64,000 nt of DNA from Rheinheimera faecalis (lineage in GTDB: Bacteria > Pseudomonadota > Gammaproteobacteria > Enterobacterales > Alteromonadaceae): NCBI RefSeq assembly GCF_021290965.1, contig NZ_JAJOYT010000002.1, forward strand, positions 186,001-250,000, read 5' to 3'. The number at the start of each line of letters is the position of its first letter. Positions within the stretch are counted from its first letter, which is position 1. Both the position numbers and the translations under genes were made by a program. Shown piece by piece: positions 1-9,490 of the stretch. The notes beneath the pieces were generated by a model. The model was given only the letters and a program-made list of their open reading frames with translations. It was not told where the DNA came from and made no database searches.

Positions 1-405
1 CATCGCAATAATATGATCTTCGTGACTATGCACACCACCTGGCGATAACAAGCCCATCAGATGCACGGCTTTGCCATGGCGCACAGCAGCCTGTGTCGCT
101 TCAACCAGCACTGGGTTGGTAAAAAAATCACCATCCTGGATAGCTTTGGTTATGCGGGTAAAATCCTGATACACCACACGGCCTGAGCCTAAATTGACAT
201 GACCTACTTCAGAGTTACCCATCTGACCATCTGGCAAACCTACATCCAGACCAGAGCCAGAAATCAGCGTATGAGGATACTCTGCCCATAACTTGTCCAT
301 TACCGGGGTATTGGCTTGTAAAATGGCGTTGGACTCACGTTCTTCTCTGTATCCCCATCCATCCAATATCAGTAAGACTAACGGCTTTTTCGGCTGCATA
401 CTCAT
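1..405 (-). CDS. gpmI: 2,3-bisphosphoglycerate-independent phosphoglycerate mutase, N-terminal part
   Basis: Cytosolic glycolytic enzyme that interconverts 3- and 2-phosphoglycerate with two Mn2+ ions. The first 135 codons are visible; the rest lies beyond the left edge. The N-terminus carries [11 protein letters not shown], with the metal-binding Asp at residue 15. The motif [11 protein letters not shown] contains the catalytic phosphoserine at about residue 65, and GGVHSHEDH lies near the cut. A start at the ATG at 405 gives the usual N-terminus; a second ATG two codons in is also possible. It is transcribed divergently from the yibN operon across a 162-bp gap. E. coli also has gpmI next to yibN-grxC-secB-gpsA, which supports the call. 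Confidence 0.95.
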   Translation of the reverse strand, partial: MSMQPKKPLVLLILDGWGYREERESNAILQANTPVMDKLWAEYPHTLISGSGLDVGLPDGQMGNSEVGHVNLGSGRVVYQDFTRITKAIQDGDFFTNPVLVEATQAAVRHGKAVHLMGLLSPGGVHSHEDHIIAM

Positions 406-567
406 GGCTCCGTATCTTGTTGCTTGATCATCGTTTTGATGGCCTATCTTACCTTGTTTTTCCTGTGAAAACAGTGACGAAATAGTACGGATAGGGCTTC
501 AATGCTGCATTCTTTTATCAAACTAGGTATACTCGGCCGCAAAGTTTTGCTCCTGAAATGAAACAGA

Positions 568-1005
568 ATGGTGTTTATGCAGCAATATATTGATTTTTTA
601 AGTAATCATCCGTACCTGACCGCCGCGTGGGTGGCTTTATTTTTAGCCTTAATTGTCAGTTGGATTAAGTCGTTAACCTCTTCGGTAAAACAAATTAGCC
701 CAACTCAGTTGACGCTGATGGTGAACAGAGAAGATGCCACTGTCATCGATATCCGTGCAGAAGCAGACTTTAAAAAGGGTCATATCACGGGTGCCCGTCA
801 TCTGACAACAGAACAAATCAATACTCAAGCCGTTGCAGGACTTGAAAACAAAAAAGACGCACCCATCATAGTAGTCTGTCAGGCAGGTATGTCTGCACAA
901 GGCGCAGCCGCTACTTTGAGCAAACAAGGCTTTACCAAGGTCTTTGTTTTACAGGGCGGTATGAATACCTGGACTGGTGCAAACCTTCCTGTGGTTAAAA
1001 AGTAA
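568..1005 (+). CDS. yibN: Membrane-anchored rhodanese-like protein YibN
   Basis: A single-span membrane protein with a cytoplasmic rhodanese domain. Residues 17-35 form a hydrophobic segment and the rhodanese fold covers about 45-143. The active-loop cysteine is Cys104 in VVCQAGMSAQ, so sulfurtransferase activity is possible; the substrate is unknown. Length (145 aa) and the short N-terminal anchor match E. coli YibN, which occupies the same place before grxC-secB-gpsA. The ATG at 568 has only a weak ribosome-binding site, and an in-frame ATG at 577 gives an N-terminus more like YibN. It is probably the first gene of a four-gene operon. Confidence 0.9.
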   Translation: MVFMQQYIDFLSNHPYLTAAWVALFLALIVSWIKSLTSSVKQISPTQLTLMVNREDATVIDIRAEADFKKGHITGARHLTTEQINTQAVAGLENKKDAPIIVVCQAGMSAQGAAATLSKQGFTKVFVLQGGMNTWTGANLPVVKK

Positions 1006-1024
1006 AACGTAAGTCGGAGCCCAG

Positions 1025-1282
1025 ATGGCACAAGTCACTATTTACACTAAGGCCTATTGTCCTTATTGTGTTCGCGCTAAGGCATTATTAGGCCAAAAAG
1101 GCGTGCAGTTTGACGAGATTAAAATCGATGAACAGCCAGAGTTGCGCCCAGCCATGATTGAACGTGCCAATGGCCGTACCACAGTGCCGCAAATTTTTAT
1201 TGGCGATACTCATGTAGGCGGTTGTGACGATCTTTTTGCACTGGAAAATGCCGGTACTTTGAATGCGATGCTCTCTGCCTGA
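1025..1282 (+). CDS. grxC: Glutaredoxin 3
   Basis: Small cytosolic thiol-disulfide oxidoreductase that is reduced by glutathione and in turn reduces ribonucleotide reductase and mixed disulfides. The 85-residue protein has the dithiol active site CPYC (Cys12, Cys15), the TVPQIFIG cis-proline loop and the GGCDDL glutathione-binding turn. Length is normal for bacterial class I glutaredoxins. A GGAG lies upstream of the ATG, and the gene follows yibN by 19 bp, so the two are co-transcribed. Confidence 0.96.
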   Translation: MAQVTIYTKAYCPYCVRAKALLGQKGVQFDEIKIDEQPELRPAMIERANGRTTVPQIFIGDTHVGGCDDLFALENAGTLNAMLSA

Positions 1283-1334
1283 TTGCAGTGAGCTTTCCAG
1301 CTATCACTAAATATTATTAAAACTAGGATTTATC

Positions 1335-1808
1335 ATGGCCGAACAACAAGCCGCTGAACAATTTGCCATCCAGCGTATTTATGTTAAAGACATTTCTTAT
1401 GAGTCACCTAACGCGCCAGCAATTTTCCGTAAAGAGTGGCAGCCAGCTATTCAGTTAGACTTAGATACCCGCAGCGAAAAGTTAGACGACAATACTTTTG
1501 AAGTAGTGTTATCTCTGACTGTGACTGCTCGTCTTGAAGAAGAAGTGGCGTTTTTATGTGAAGTGCAACAGGCCGGTATTTTCAGTGTGCCAGTGCTGGA
1601 AGACGCACAAATGGCGCATATGTTAGCCTCGTTCTGCCCAAACATTCTGTTCCCTTATGCCCGCGAAGCGGTGTCTAATCTGGTGAACCGCGGTACTTTC
1701 CCACAACTGAATCTGGCACCTGTGAATTTTGATGCCTTATTTGCTCAATATGTACAAAAACGTCAGGCTGAAGCTCAGGCCCAGCAAGGCGTAGAACTAC
1801 AGTCTTAA
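1335..1808 (+). CDS. secB: Protein-export chaperone SecB
   Basis: Homotetrameric cytosolic chaperone that holds unfolded preproteins and hands them to SecA at the SecYEG translocon. The protein has 157 residues, close to the E. coli length. Typical segments are the N-terminal [16 protein letters not shown] and the central [18 protein letters not shown]. An acidic/glutamine-rich C-terminal tail follows. It sits between grxC and gpsA as in E. coli; its stop codon is one base before the gpsA start, so the two are translationally coupled. Confidence 0.97.
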   Translation: MAEQQAAEQFAIQRIYVKDISYESPNAPAIFRKEWQPAIQLDLDTRSEKLDDNTFEVVLSLTVTARLEEEVAFLCEVQQAGIFSVPVLEDAQMAHMLASFCPNILFPYAREAVSNLVNRGTFPQLNLAPVNFDALFAQYVQKRQAEAQAQQGVELQS

Positions 1809-1809
1809 A

Positions 1810-2808
1810 ATGAACGCTGCAATTGCTGTGTTAGGGGCGGGCTCGTATGGGACCGCCCTTGCTATTTCACTGGCACGGAATGGTAATCCAACTCTGTTGT
1901 GGGGCCGGAACGCTGATGATATTCGCGTGATGACCGAACAACGAATGAATCAGCGCTATTTGCCGGACATCCGCTTGCCTGATTCTTTGGCTGTGACTGA
2001 TGATCTGGCCTATGCGGTAGCTTCGTGCCGGGATCTTTTATTGTCTGTGCCCAGTCATGCGTTTGCCGACACGCTAAGACAAATTAAACCTTATTTACAG
2101 CCTGCTGCTCGTGTGGCGTGGGCGACCAAAGGTCTGGAACCTGAAACCGGCCGTTTGCTGCAGGATGTGGCCAAAGAAATCCTCGGTGAAGATGTGTCTT
2201 TAGCTGTGTTGTCAGGTCCCACTTTTGCCAAAGAACTAGCCAAAGGTTTACCAACAGCTATTTCGTTATCTTCCACAGATCCTGAATTTATTACTACCTT
2301 ATCCGATTTATTGCATTGCACTAAAACCTTCAGGGTCTATACCAATCCTGATTTTATTGGCGTGCAACTCGGTGGTGCTGTGAAAAACGTCATCGCCATA
2401 GGCGCAGGTATGGCCGACGGTATTGGCTTTGGTGCCAACGCCCGTACCGCTTTGATTACCCGTGGTTTAACGGAAATGTGCCGTTTAGGTTGTGCCTTAG
2501 GTGCAAAAAAAGAAACCTTTATGGGCATGGCGGGTTTAGGTGATCTGGTTTTAACCTGTACCGACAACCAATCCCGTAACAGACGTTTTGGTTTGTTATT
2601 AGGTGAAGGTAAAGGCGTAGACGAAGCCATGACTGCCATAGGTCAGGTGGTGGAAGGTTATCGTAATGCGAAGGAAGTCTTTAATCTGGCGCAACGTGTA
2701 GGTGTGGAAATGCCTATTACAGAGCAAATTTACCAGGTGTTGTATCAGGGGAAAGATGCGCGTTTGGCTGCGATGGACTTACTAGGCCGCGAAAAACGCG
2801 ACGAATAA
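1810..2808 (+). CDS. gpsA: NAD(P)+-dependent glycerol-3-phosphate dehydrogenase
   Basis: Reduces dihydroxyacetone phosphate to sn-glycerol-3-phosphate, the backbone of phospholipids, in the cytosol. The Rossmann nucleotide-binding motif [12 protein letters not shown] is at residues 6-17. LSGPTFAKE and the catalytic-lysine segment [12 protein letters not shown] (about residue 190) follow, then GLGDLVLTC and the QVVEGY substrate region. The length of 332 is standard. It starts one base after secB. No stem-loop with a T-run follows; instead a copy of the intergenic palindromic repeat begins 2 bp after the stop codon and may serve as the transcript end. Confidence 0.97.
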   Translation: MNAAIAVLGAGSYGTALAISLARNGNPTLLWGRNADDIRVMTEQRMNQRYLPDIRLPDSLAVTDDLAYAVASCRDLLLSVPSHAFADTLRQIKPYLQPAARVAWATKGLEPETGRLLQDVAKEILGEDVSLAVLSGPTFAKELAKGLPTAISLSSTDPEFITTLSDLLHCTKTFRVYTNPDFIGVQLGGAVKNVIAIGAGMADGIGFGANARTALITRGLTEMCRLGCALGAKKETFMGMAGLGDLVLTCTDNQSRNRRFGLLLGEGKGVDEAMTAIGQVVEGYRNAKEVFNLAQRVGVEMPITEQIYQVLYQGKDARLAAMDLLGREKRDE

Positions 2809-2810
2809 AA

Positions 2811-2933
2811 GACCCGTCGTCTTTGAAGCCGCAGCTTTGTTGGCTGCGCTGCTCGCCCCAGTCACATAGGACTACTATGCTCCTGGGGTCTCGTGCACTT
2901 GCCGCCGCGCTGCAACTTCAATTACTTAGGGTA
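2811..2933. repeat. Intergenic palindromic repeat, copy A (full)
   Basis: Full copy of a repeat family of about 124 bp found seven times in this window, plus two fragments. Left end ACCCGTCGTCTTTGAAGC pairs imperfectly with the right end (reverse complement TACCCTAAGTAATTGAAG). The centre is an inner stem, CCCCAG-TCA-CATAG facing CTATG-CTC-CTGGGG. It begins 2 bp after the gpsA stop. A 92-codon frame across it is only a by-product of the repeat. Confidence 0.85.
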
Positions 2934-2938
2934 AAATC

Positions 2939-2985
2939 ACCGTCGTATTTGGCGCCGCAGCTTTGTTGGCTGTGCTCTCTCGCCC
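2939..2985. repeat. Intergenic palindromic repeat, fragment B (left half only)
   Basis: Shares CGTCGTATTTGG and GCCGCAGCTTTGTTGGCTG with the left half of the family. It breaks off at CTCGCCC, just where the central stem should start, and lies 6 bp after copy A. A truncated second copy or the remains of a tandem pair. Confidence 0.7.
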
Positions 2986-3033
2986 GAATTGAATTGGAAT
3001 TTGAGACGGGCGGGGCAAGCACAGCCCCTACCT

Positions 3034-6000
3034 CTAGTTTTCGCTTTTCGGTTCTTTATCCAGCAGTAAAGCGATTTGCTCGGCTTGCACTGGCGGGCTG
3101 AATAAGTAACCCTGAACAACCTCGCATCCCATTACATGCAGCAAATAGGCCTGCATTTCAGTTTCGACACCTTCTGCGACTACCGCAATTTTCAGATAAC
3201 CAGCCAGCCGTATAATGGTGGATGTGATATTACGGTCTTGCTCGGATGTATCCATATCTTTGATAAAAGCCCGATCAATTTTTAAGGTGTCGATAGGGAA
3301 GCGTTTCAGGTAACCCAACGACGAATAACCTGTACCAAAATCATCCAGCGCCAGCGTAAAGCCCATAGCCTTCAGTTGATGCATCATTTCAAGGCAGTGA
3401 TCGGCATCACGCATCATGGCTGTTTCAGTGATTTCCAGCTCCAGTAAACTGGCATCCAGCTGATAATGCTGCAGTTCTTGTTGTAAGAAATCCAGTAAAT
3501 CAGGTTGTTGCAATTGCTGTACGGACAAATTCACCGCAACCCGACCCCGCATCCTGCCTTGTTGTTGCCATTGCTGAATTTGAGCACAGACCTGGCTGAA
3601 TACCAGACGGTCCAGCTGAATAATCACGCCATTTTCTTCGGCAATAGGGATAAACATCACAGGAGACACCAAACCCCTGGTTGGGTTATGCCAGCGGCAC
3701 AAGGCCTCATAACCCACTATGGTATTGCTGCCGACATTGTATTTCGGCTGATACACCACTTTAAATTCGCCCTGACTGATACCGCGCCATAAATCACTTT
3801 CCAACGCCAGATATTCAGGCGTGCGTTGCAGCATCTTGTCATTAAAGAACTGCGAATTGTTGCGGCCCATTTGTTTGGCATGATGCAGGGCTGTATCGGC
3901 GCTTCGCAATAAGATATCTGAAGAGCGGCCATCGTCCGGGTAGACAGCTATACCAATACTGGCGGTCAGAGTGATTTCCAGATCGCCAAGCGACAGCGGC
4001 TGGCGGATTTGCAACAGCAATTGCAGGCTCAGACGGTTTAACAACAAATCAAATTGCTCAACACTAAAATGTGATGGCACCAGAATGGCAAACTCATCCA
4101 CACCTAATTTCGCCAGAATATAGCCAGACGGCAGCTGTTTTTGCAGGCGTTCCGCGACCATTTTTAGCAGTTGATTACCGCTGTCATGACCTAATGAATC
4201 GTTAATTTTGGCGAAGCGATCTAAATCGACCAGTAACACGGCAAAGTGTGGAAAACGGCTGCTGCAGCTGTAAAAGGCTCTGTCGAGATGTTCCAGAAAT
4301 AAAGCGCGATTGGGCAACTGGGTAAGTGGATCCCTGGTACTGAGCTTACGTAGCTCACGTTCATTCAGTTTACGGTTAGTCACATCGGAGAAGATCGCAA
4401 GATAAAGTTTCGGTTCCTGCACGCCTTTACCCGACAATAAAGTGATAGCTAATGACAAAGCAAAACTATCGCCATTGGCTTTTTTACTCCAGACCTCACC
4501 ACGCCAGAAGCTAAATTGTTGCAACTGCTGCACTATGGTTTTCATCAGTTCAGTCTGGTGGCCTTGTGCGGTAAAGAGCTGTAACGTCTGTCCTTCCATC
4601 TGTTTGGCATCAAAGCCAGTGATCTGGCAAAAGGCCTGATTTACTTTTTCGATACGCAGTTGCTCGTCACCTAACCAGACCGCATCCTGAGTATTGTCAA
4701 ACAGAGAGCTGATCATCAACTGCTGTTCCAGTCGCTGGTGCAACCGGTTTTGATGCACACGGTAGCGCCATAACAACAAAGCAAGCATGACCACGGATAA
4801 AAATAACATCAGCCACAACCAACTTTGTTGGATCCACCAGTAGCGATTAAACTGCAGCTGATATTCTCCGGCCTGTTGCCAGTTCATACCATCCTGACTG
4901 GCTTCGACCGACAGCAGATACAGACCACTATTGTCCAGTTGCAATTTAAATTGGCGTTGAGGGTAGGTCAGCATCACTGCAGGGGCCTTGTCCAGACTAT
5001 AACGGAAGTAATTCCACTGTTTGCCTGCAGTCGGATAATGACTGACACGAAACTCAAGTTCAGGACCCCAACTGTCGAGTTGCAGCAGATGTTCCTGTTG
5101 TTTCAGATATTGGCCATTTTCGGCAATAAGCTCAAGGCGCAACGGGTTAGCTACGGTTGAGGTTTTGTATTGCGCCTGTGGCAATTGATAGCGGCTGATG
5201 GAGCTATTGATCAGCAGTTGGTTACTGGTTTGCCAGGCTTGAAATGGCAGCAATAACTCACCCTGATTTAGTTGCCACTGCAACAGAGAGTTGTCTTTCA
5301 GATCCAGCAAACTTAACTGCTGCCTGGACCAAAGCCAGATCTGTTGCTCCTGCTTTAGCATATGTTGTTGTTGCCAGGGCACCTGCCACTTGTTTTGCAG
5401 TAACAAGGTTAACTTTGTATTGTTTTGTTCTGTTTCATAGTGATACAGCTGATCCGGTGTCAGCAGCCATAAACCGTTTTGCTCTGGTACTAAGTCCAGA
5501 ATTTGCCTTACATCGAGGCAAGGGGGCTTGTCACAAGAGCGGATATCATAGGTACGCAGTTGTTGTTCAGCCAACTGATAAGAGTAAAGTCTGTCGCTGC
5601 CTGAAAGCCACAATTGCCCTGGTTGATAACGGACTAAAAACCACCTGGCCTGATCGCTCAATAACCTTGTGTTGTCGGAGGCCTGATCCCATTGCCATAA
5701 ACCCCGAGAAGTCAGATACCAGAATCTGTCATCAGCCACCGCCAAATCCACCACAGGTTCCTGCACCACAGAGACCCAATTTTTGGTCTGATTGCTATAA
5801 CGCCAGATCTGCTGGCCTATCCAGACAAAATACTGCTGGTGGTGCCAGAATTTTTTTACCTGGTCCAAAGCAAAAGGGAAAGCTAAAGCAGGTTGCTGAT
5901 CGGGTTTGGGATTAACCGCCACTAATTGCTGCTGCTCCAACTGCCAACTCTGATTTTTATTATCCTGAAGCAGGGGGGGACCGCTGGCCTGCACTGCTAA

Positions 6001-6918
6001 AACAGATGACTGAGCCAATGCAAGAGCCCCACCTGAATCTGCCAGCCAGATGTTCTGATGACGATCAGCAAACAACTGAACCCAGGGTTGCGCTAACTGC
6101 TGAATTTGCCAGTCTTTCGTATCGGGTTGAAATAAATACAACTTTTGTGCCGATAGCAGCCAGACCTGACCCAGCGGGTCGACTTCCAGAGCAGTGGCGT
6201 AAAAATTCTCTGGTGTGGTTACCGCCTGAAGCTGTTGTTCTTTTAACTGGTAGAGTGTTTGGTTTTGCACCAACAGCCAGAGTTGTTGATCCGGTCCCAA
6301 AGCTAAATCGGTTTGTTGCGGCAAATTCAGTGAGTAATGTTGCCATGTTTGGCTGGCTAAATCGTAGCGGGCTAACTTGGCATCTTTTGACCAGAGCCAT
6401 AACGACAGACCATCACTGATCCCCTGAGCCCAACCCGCTGCAGTATTATTGCTACGCCATAATAATCTGGCATCGGTTGATTCCGAAGACCACTGCCAGA
6501 TTTCCTGCTCAGTTAAAATAAGTGGAGCTGCGCCAGCAGTTAAAAATAGTGCTTTAATCGGCTCTTTGCTTTGCCAAATCTGGCGAAACTCTGCGCTTTT
6601 TTGATCAAACAACCAAAGTTGATCAACGCTGGCCAGCCACAACTGATGTTGATCTAAAGTCAGCAGCTGGACTAAAGCCTGAGTTTGTAATTCGTCGGGT
6701 AAAGTGTAGGACTGATGTTCATGACCATCAAAACGGTGCAGCTGGGTGCTGGTGCTCCACCACAATAAACCTGATTTATCCTGAGTAAAAAGCTCAATGG
6801 CTAAATGCTGCGACTGACGTGAGTGCACCATAGGCTGCACTTGCAAATAAGCGTGAAGACCACTACTGCAGCAGACTAACCAAAGCGCCAGACAAAGTTT
6901 AAGGCAACGCAGCAGCAT
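3034..6918 (-). CDS. Membrane-anchored sensor with beta-propeller, PAS, degenerate GGDEF and EAL domains
   Basis: A 1294-residue cyclic-di-GMP signalling protein. Residues 1-23 are a signal peptide or anchor. A long Trp/Gln-rich periplasmic region of two-component-propeller type follows, then a Y_Y_Y-like domain (about 615-695), a membrane span (about 697-720), PAS (about 735-850), GGDEF (about 863-1020) and EAL (about 1030-1285). The cyclase signature reads KLGVDEF instead of RxGGDEF, so synthesis is doubtful. The EAL domain keeps YEAL, VNLS, ITE, DDFGTGYSS, LKID, AEGVE and VQGY, so c-di-GMP hydrolysis is likely. The ligand is unknown. It stands alone, facing gpsA tail to tail, next to palindromic repeats A and B. 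Confidence 0.85.
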   Translation of the reverse strand: MLLRCLKLCLALWLVCCSSGLHAYLQVQPMVHSRQSQHLAIELFTQDKSGLLWWSTSTQLHRFDGHEHQSYTLPDELQTQALVQLLTLDQHQLWLASVDQLWLFDQKSAEFRQIWQSKEPIKALFLTAGAAPLILTEQEIWQWSSESTDARLLWRSNNTAAGWAQGISDGLSLWLWSKDAKLARYDLASQTWQHYSLNLPQQTDLALGPDQQLWLLVQNQTLYQLKEQQLQAVTTPENFYATALEVDPLGQVWLLSAQKLYLFQPDTKDWQIQQLAQPWVQLFADRHQNIWLADSGGALALAQSSVLAVQASGPPLLQDNKNQSWQLEQQQLVAVNPKPDQQPALAFPFALDQVKKFWHHQQYFVWIGQQIWRYSNQTKNWVSVVQEPVVDLAVADDRFWYLTSRGLWQWDQASDNTRLLSDQARWFLVRYQPGQLWLSGSDRLYSYQLAEQQLRTYDIRSCDKPPCLDVRQILDLVPEQNGLWLLTPDQLYHYETEQNNTKLTLLLQNKWQVPWQQQHMLKQEQQIWLWSRQQLSLLDLKDNSLLQWQLNQGELLLPFQAWQTSNQLLINSSISRYQLPQAQYKTSTVANPLRLELIAENGQYLKQQEHLLQLDSWGPELEFRVSHYPTAGKQWNYFRYSLDKAPAVMLTYPQRQFKLQLDNSGLYLLSVEASQDGMNWQQAGEYQLQFNRYWWIQQSWLWLMLFLSVVMLALLLWRYRVHQNRLHQRLEQQLMISSLFDNTQDAVWLGDEQLRIEKVNQAFCQITGFDAKQMEGQTLQLFTAQGHQTELMKTIVQQLQQFSFWRGEVWSKKANGDSFALSLAITLLSGKGVQEPKLYLAIFSDVTNRKLNERELRKLSTRDPLTQLPNRALFLEHLDRAFYSCSSRFPHFAVLLVDLDRFAKINDSLGHDSGNQLLKMVAERLQKQLPSGYILAKLGVDEFAILVPSHFSVEQFDLLLNRLSLQLLLQIRQPLSLGDLEITLTASIGIAVYPDDGRSSDILLRSADTALHHAKQMGRNNSQFFNDKMLQRTPEYLALESDLWRGISQGEFKVVYQPKYNVGSNTIVGYEALCRWHNPTRGLVSPVMFIPIAEENGVIIQLDRLVFSQVCAQIQQWQQQGRMRGRVAVNLSVQQLQQPDLLDFLQQELQHYQLDASLLELEITETAMMRDADHCLEMMHQLKAMGFTLALDDFGTGYSSLGYLKRFPIDTLKIDRAFIKDMDTSEQDRNITSTIIRLAGYLKIAVVAEGVETEMQAYLLHVMGCEVVQGYLFSPPVQAEQIALLLDKEPKSEN

Positions 6919-7012
6919 CTGAATTCATTCCCCGGACAATCTTTTATTAAAAATACTGATAAATCAGCAAGCTGAGTAACACTATAGCTCTATGCTTTCA
7001 GGCTTGGCAAAC

Positions 7013-7480
7013 TCAGGGTCTGGCGCCTGCATAACCCAATTGACGCCAGGATTCATAAACAAATACCGATACTGCATTGGACAAGTTCATTGAACGGCTG
7101 TCTGGTGTCATAGGAATACGCAGCCACTGCTCTTTAGGCAAAGTTGTCAGCAAGTCTGCAGGCAAACCGCGGCTTTCCGGGCCAAATACCAGTGCATCAC
7201 CTAATTGATAGGCCGCATCACTGTGGTGATTGCTGCCTTTGGTGGTGCAGGCGAAAACCCGTGTTGGTTTGACGTCCGCTAAGAAGGCGGCAAAGTTTGC
7301 ATGGCGTTTCACATCAGCAAATTCGTGGTAATCCAGGCCGGCTCTTTTGATGCGTTTGTCATCCCAGGCAAAACCCAATGGCTCAATTAAATGCAGGCGA
7401 AAGCCTGTATTGGCACAAAGGCGGATAATATTGCCTGTATTAGGCGGGATTTCCGGTTCATATAACACTATGTCTAACAT
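7013..7480 (-). CDS. trmL: tRNA (cytidine(34)-2'-O)-methyltransferase TrmL
   Basis: SPOUT-class enzyme that 2'-O-methylates the wobble nucleotide of tRNA-Leu isoacceptors using S-adenosylmethionine. It has 155 residues with the family motifs near the N-terminus ([20 protein letters not shown]) and the knotted SAM site (FGPESRGLP, then [18 protein letters not shown]). The frame extends 17 codons further upstream, but homologues begin at MLDIVLYEP and a GGAAA lies before this ATG at 7480. It is divergent from fieF, with 60 bp between the starts. Confidence 0.94.
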   Translation of the reverse strand: MLDIVLYEPEIPPNTGNIIRLCANTGFRLHLIEPLGFAWDDKRIKRAGLDYHEFADVKRHANFAAFLADVKPTRVFACTTKGSNHHSDAAYQLGDALVFGPESRGLPADLLTTLPKEQWLRIPMTPDSRSMNLSNAVSVFVYESWRQLGYAGARP

Positions 7481-7540
7481 GATGATTTCCAAATTCTTAA
7501 GCACTGTGAGTGTATCAAAATTGGCGTACAATGCCTATGG

Positions 7541-8491
7541 ATGCTGAGAACTAAACAGGCTGGAGTGAGCACTTTGAGCAAGCAAACTACACAGAACGAT
7601 TATCAACTTTGGGTCAAACGCTCAGGTTATCTGACGCTGAGTATTGCCTTAACCATCTTGCTGCTGAAATTCAGCGCAGTGCTGGCGACCAACTCCAGTT
7701 CAGTGCTGGCTTCTTTTACTGACGCATCCATGGATTTACTGGTCTCGGTATTGAATTTTGCTGTGCTGCGTTATGCTTTGCGTCCCGCTGATGACAACCA
7801 TGGTTTTGGTCATGGTAAAGCTGAAGCTGTGATGGCCTTGTTGCAAGCCGCCTTTTTAACTGGTGCGGCTTTGCTGTTGCTGACTCAAACTTTCAGCCGT
7901 TTTAATCAGGCTGAAGTGGTGCAGCAACTGGAATTTGGTATGTGGATCACTGTGCTTTGTGCGCTGTTGACTCTGACTCTGGTGATGGCACAGCGCTGGA
8001 TTATTCAGCGCACTGGCTCTTTAGCGGTAAAGGCCGATTTACTGCATTACCGCAGTGATTTGCTGATGAACCTGCTGGTGCTGTTTGCACTGTTTCTGGC
8101 CAGCCAAAGCTTCCTCTGGGTGGATAATCTGGTCGCTGTGCTGATTTGTGGTTATTTACTTTATAGTGCCTTTGAGCTTGCCAAAGAAGCATTACAGCAT
8201 TTACTGGACGAACAATTACCCACCGAGCAACTGGCACGTATAGAGCAGACCTTACTGACACAAACCGAAGTGCTGGCAGTGGAGCAATTAAAAACCCGTC
8301 AGGCTGGGCCTTATGTATTTATTCAGCTGCGGCTGGTATTGCAGGATGATTTATCTTTGCTGGCTGCTCATGCCATAGTGGATCAGGCCGAGCAGCAACT
8401 GATGGCTCTCTATAAACAAGCCGAAGTTATTATTCATGCTGAACCTTATTCAGAATCCGAGCTGAAACACAACATTCAGAGTCCGAGCTGA
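7541..8491 (+). CDS. fieF: Cation-efflux pump of the CDF family, FieF-like
   Basis: Inner-membrane proton-driven exporter of divalent metals (Fe2+, Zn2+). It has 316 residues with about six hydrophobic spans and a cytoplasmic C-terminal domain. The metal site shows FTDASMD in the second span and HYRSD in the fifth, matching the DxxxD/HxxxD pattern of FieF; PADDNHGFGHGKAE is also typical. The ATG at 7541 gives a long N-terminus; a TTG at 7574 has a better-placed GGAG and starts SKQTTQ. Its last 16 bp overlap the convergent pldB-like gene. In E. coli fieF is also next to the cpx genes. Confidence 0.88.
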   Translation: MLRTKQAGVSTLSKQTTQNDYQLWVKRSGYLTLSIALTILLLKFSAVLATNSSSVLASFTDASMDLLVSVLNFAVLRYALRPADDNHGFGHGKAEAVMALLQAAFLTGAALLLLTQTFSRFNQAEVVQQLEFGMWITVLCALLTLTLVMAQRWIIQRTGSLAVKADLLHYRSDLLMNLLVLFALFLASQSFLWVDNLVAVLICGYLLYSAFELAKEALQHLLDEQLPTEQLARIEQTLLTQTEVLAVEQLKTRQAGPYVFIQLRLVLQDDLSLLAAHAIVDQAEQQLMALYKQAEVIIHAEPYSESELKHNIQSPS

Positions 8492-9480
8492 AGTACGAAA
8501 CGGTTGAGTGTGGTGAATAACTGATTACGTAGCGGGTCGCTTTCAAAAATAATCTCATGCAAGGCCCCCTGAATCTTCACCAGTTCACAAGCTTCTCCTT
8601 GTTGTAAGTGTTTCTGCTGATAAAGCTGCTGCATTTGGTTATCTACTACAGGATCTTCAGTTGCCTGAACAATCAACTGGGGCAAGACCAAAGCCGGGGC
8701 CTGTTGTAATGCCGTGATGGCCTTCAAGGATTGTTGTAGCCAACGGCTGGATACCCCACCCAATTGCAGTTCAGCTTGAGTTTGATACAACTGACGAAAT
8801 TGCTGATAACGAACGAGGCTATGAGTCAGATGATTGCCGGTAAAGGGCTTATCCAGATAAGGTTTTTGGCCTGGAAAGTATCGGCTTTGTCTGCCGCATA
8901 AATTATTTAGTGTTGTAATCAGCCTCACCAGTGATGTGGCGATAATTTTTGGTAAAGGTTTACTTTGAATGCCAAACATAGGGGAGCAATAAACAGCACC
9001 GCTAAAAGCATGCTCACTATGTTGCTGTAAATAACGGCACAAAATGGCACTACCCATGGAGTGCGCTAACCCCAAAAGTGGAGCTTGTTGCTTTGGCACT
9101 ATATGCTGTTCTAGCCAGAGTGCGAAGTCCTGCACGTAATGCTGAAAATCAGCCACATCACCTAAATGCCTATCCGCATTGATCCTGTCCGACAACCCCT
9201 GGCCTCTGTGATCAATCAAATGCACCGTAAAACCTGCCTGATACAAATCAAAGCAGAATTCCTGATACTTCTGGCAAGCTTCAATACGGCCTGGAGACAG
9301 CACTATTTCAGCTCGTGGCTTTGGATGGCGGAAGCTACTGTAACAAATCCGTGTTTGATCAAAACTGAAAAAAGACTGATGCTGACCTTGTTGCCAGAAC
9401 TGCTGCAAAGCGGGCAATGCCAGGACCAGTTGCTGTTCAGTAAAACTAGCCGACAGAGGTTTATGTGATGGTGCAGACAA
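8476..9480 (-). CDS. pldB: Alpha/beta hydrolase of the lysophospholipase L2 (PldB) type
   Basis: Serine hydrolase of 334 residues that probably cleaves lysophospholipids or monoacylglycerols at the inner membrane. The nucleophile elbow is LAHSMGSA; the acid is likely in ATEDPVVDN and the histidine in GALHEI near the C-terminus. IDHRGQGLS forms the oxyanion region. There is no signal peptide. It starts 10 bp after the cpxA stop, so it may be read through from cpxRA. The substrate is inferred from family resemblance only. Confidence 0.8.
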   Translation of the reverse strand: MSAPSHKPLSASFTEQQLVLALPALQQFWQQGQHQSFFSFDQTRICYSSFRHPKPRAEIVLSPGRIEACQKYQEFCFDLYQAGFTVHLIDHRGQGLSDRINADRHLGDVADFQHYVQDFALWLEQHIVPKQQAPLLGLAHSMGSAILCRYLQQHSEHAFSGAVYCSPMFGIQSKPLPKIIATSLVRLITTLNNLCGRQSRYFPGQKPYLDKPFTGNHLTHSLVRYQQFRQLYQTQAELQLGGVSSRWLQQSLKAITALQQAPALVLPQLIVQATEDPVVDNQMQQLYQQKHLQQGEACELVKIQGALHEIIFESDPLRNQLFTTLNRFVLQLGL

Positions 9481-9490
9481 TCAACGATCC

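Noticed and set aside
2823-3101. 92-codon ORF on the plus strand
   Set aside because: It runs through palindromic repeats A and B and into the end of the convergent EAL gene; no ribosome-binding site.
5244-5915. 223-codon antisense ORF
   Set aside because: Fully inside the EAL sensor gene on the opposite strand; composition follows the sense gene.
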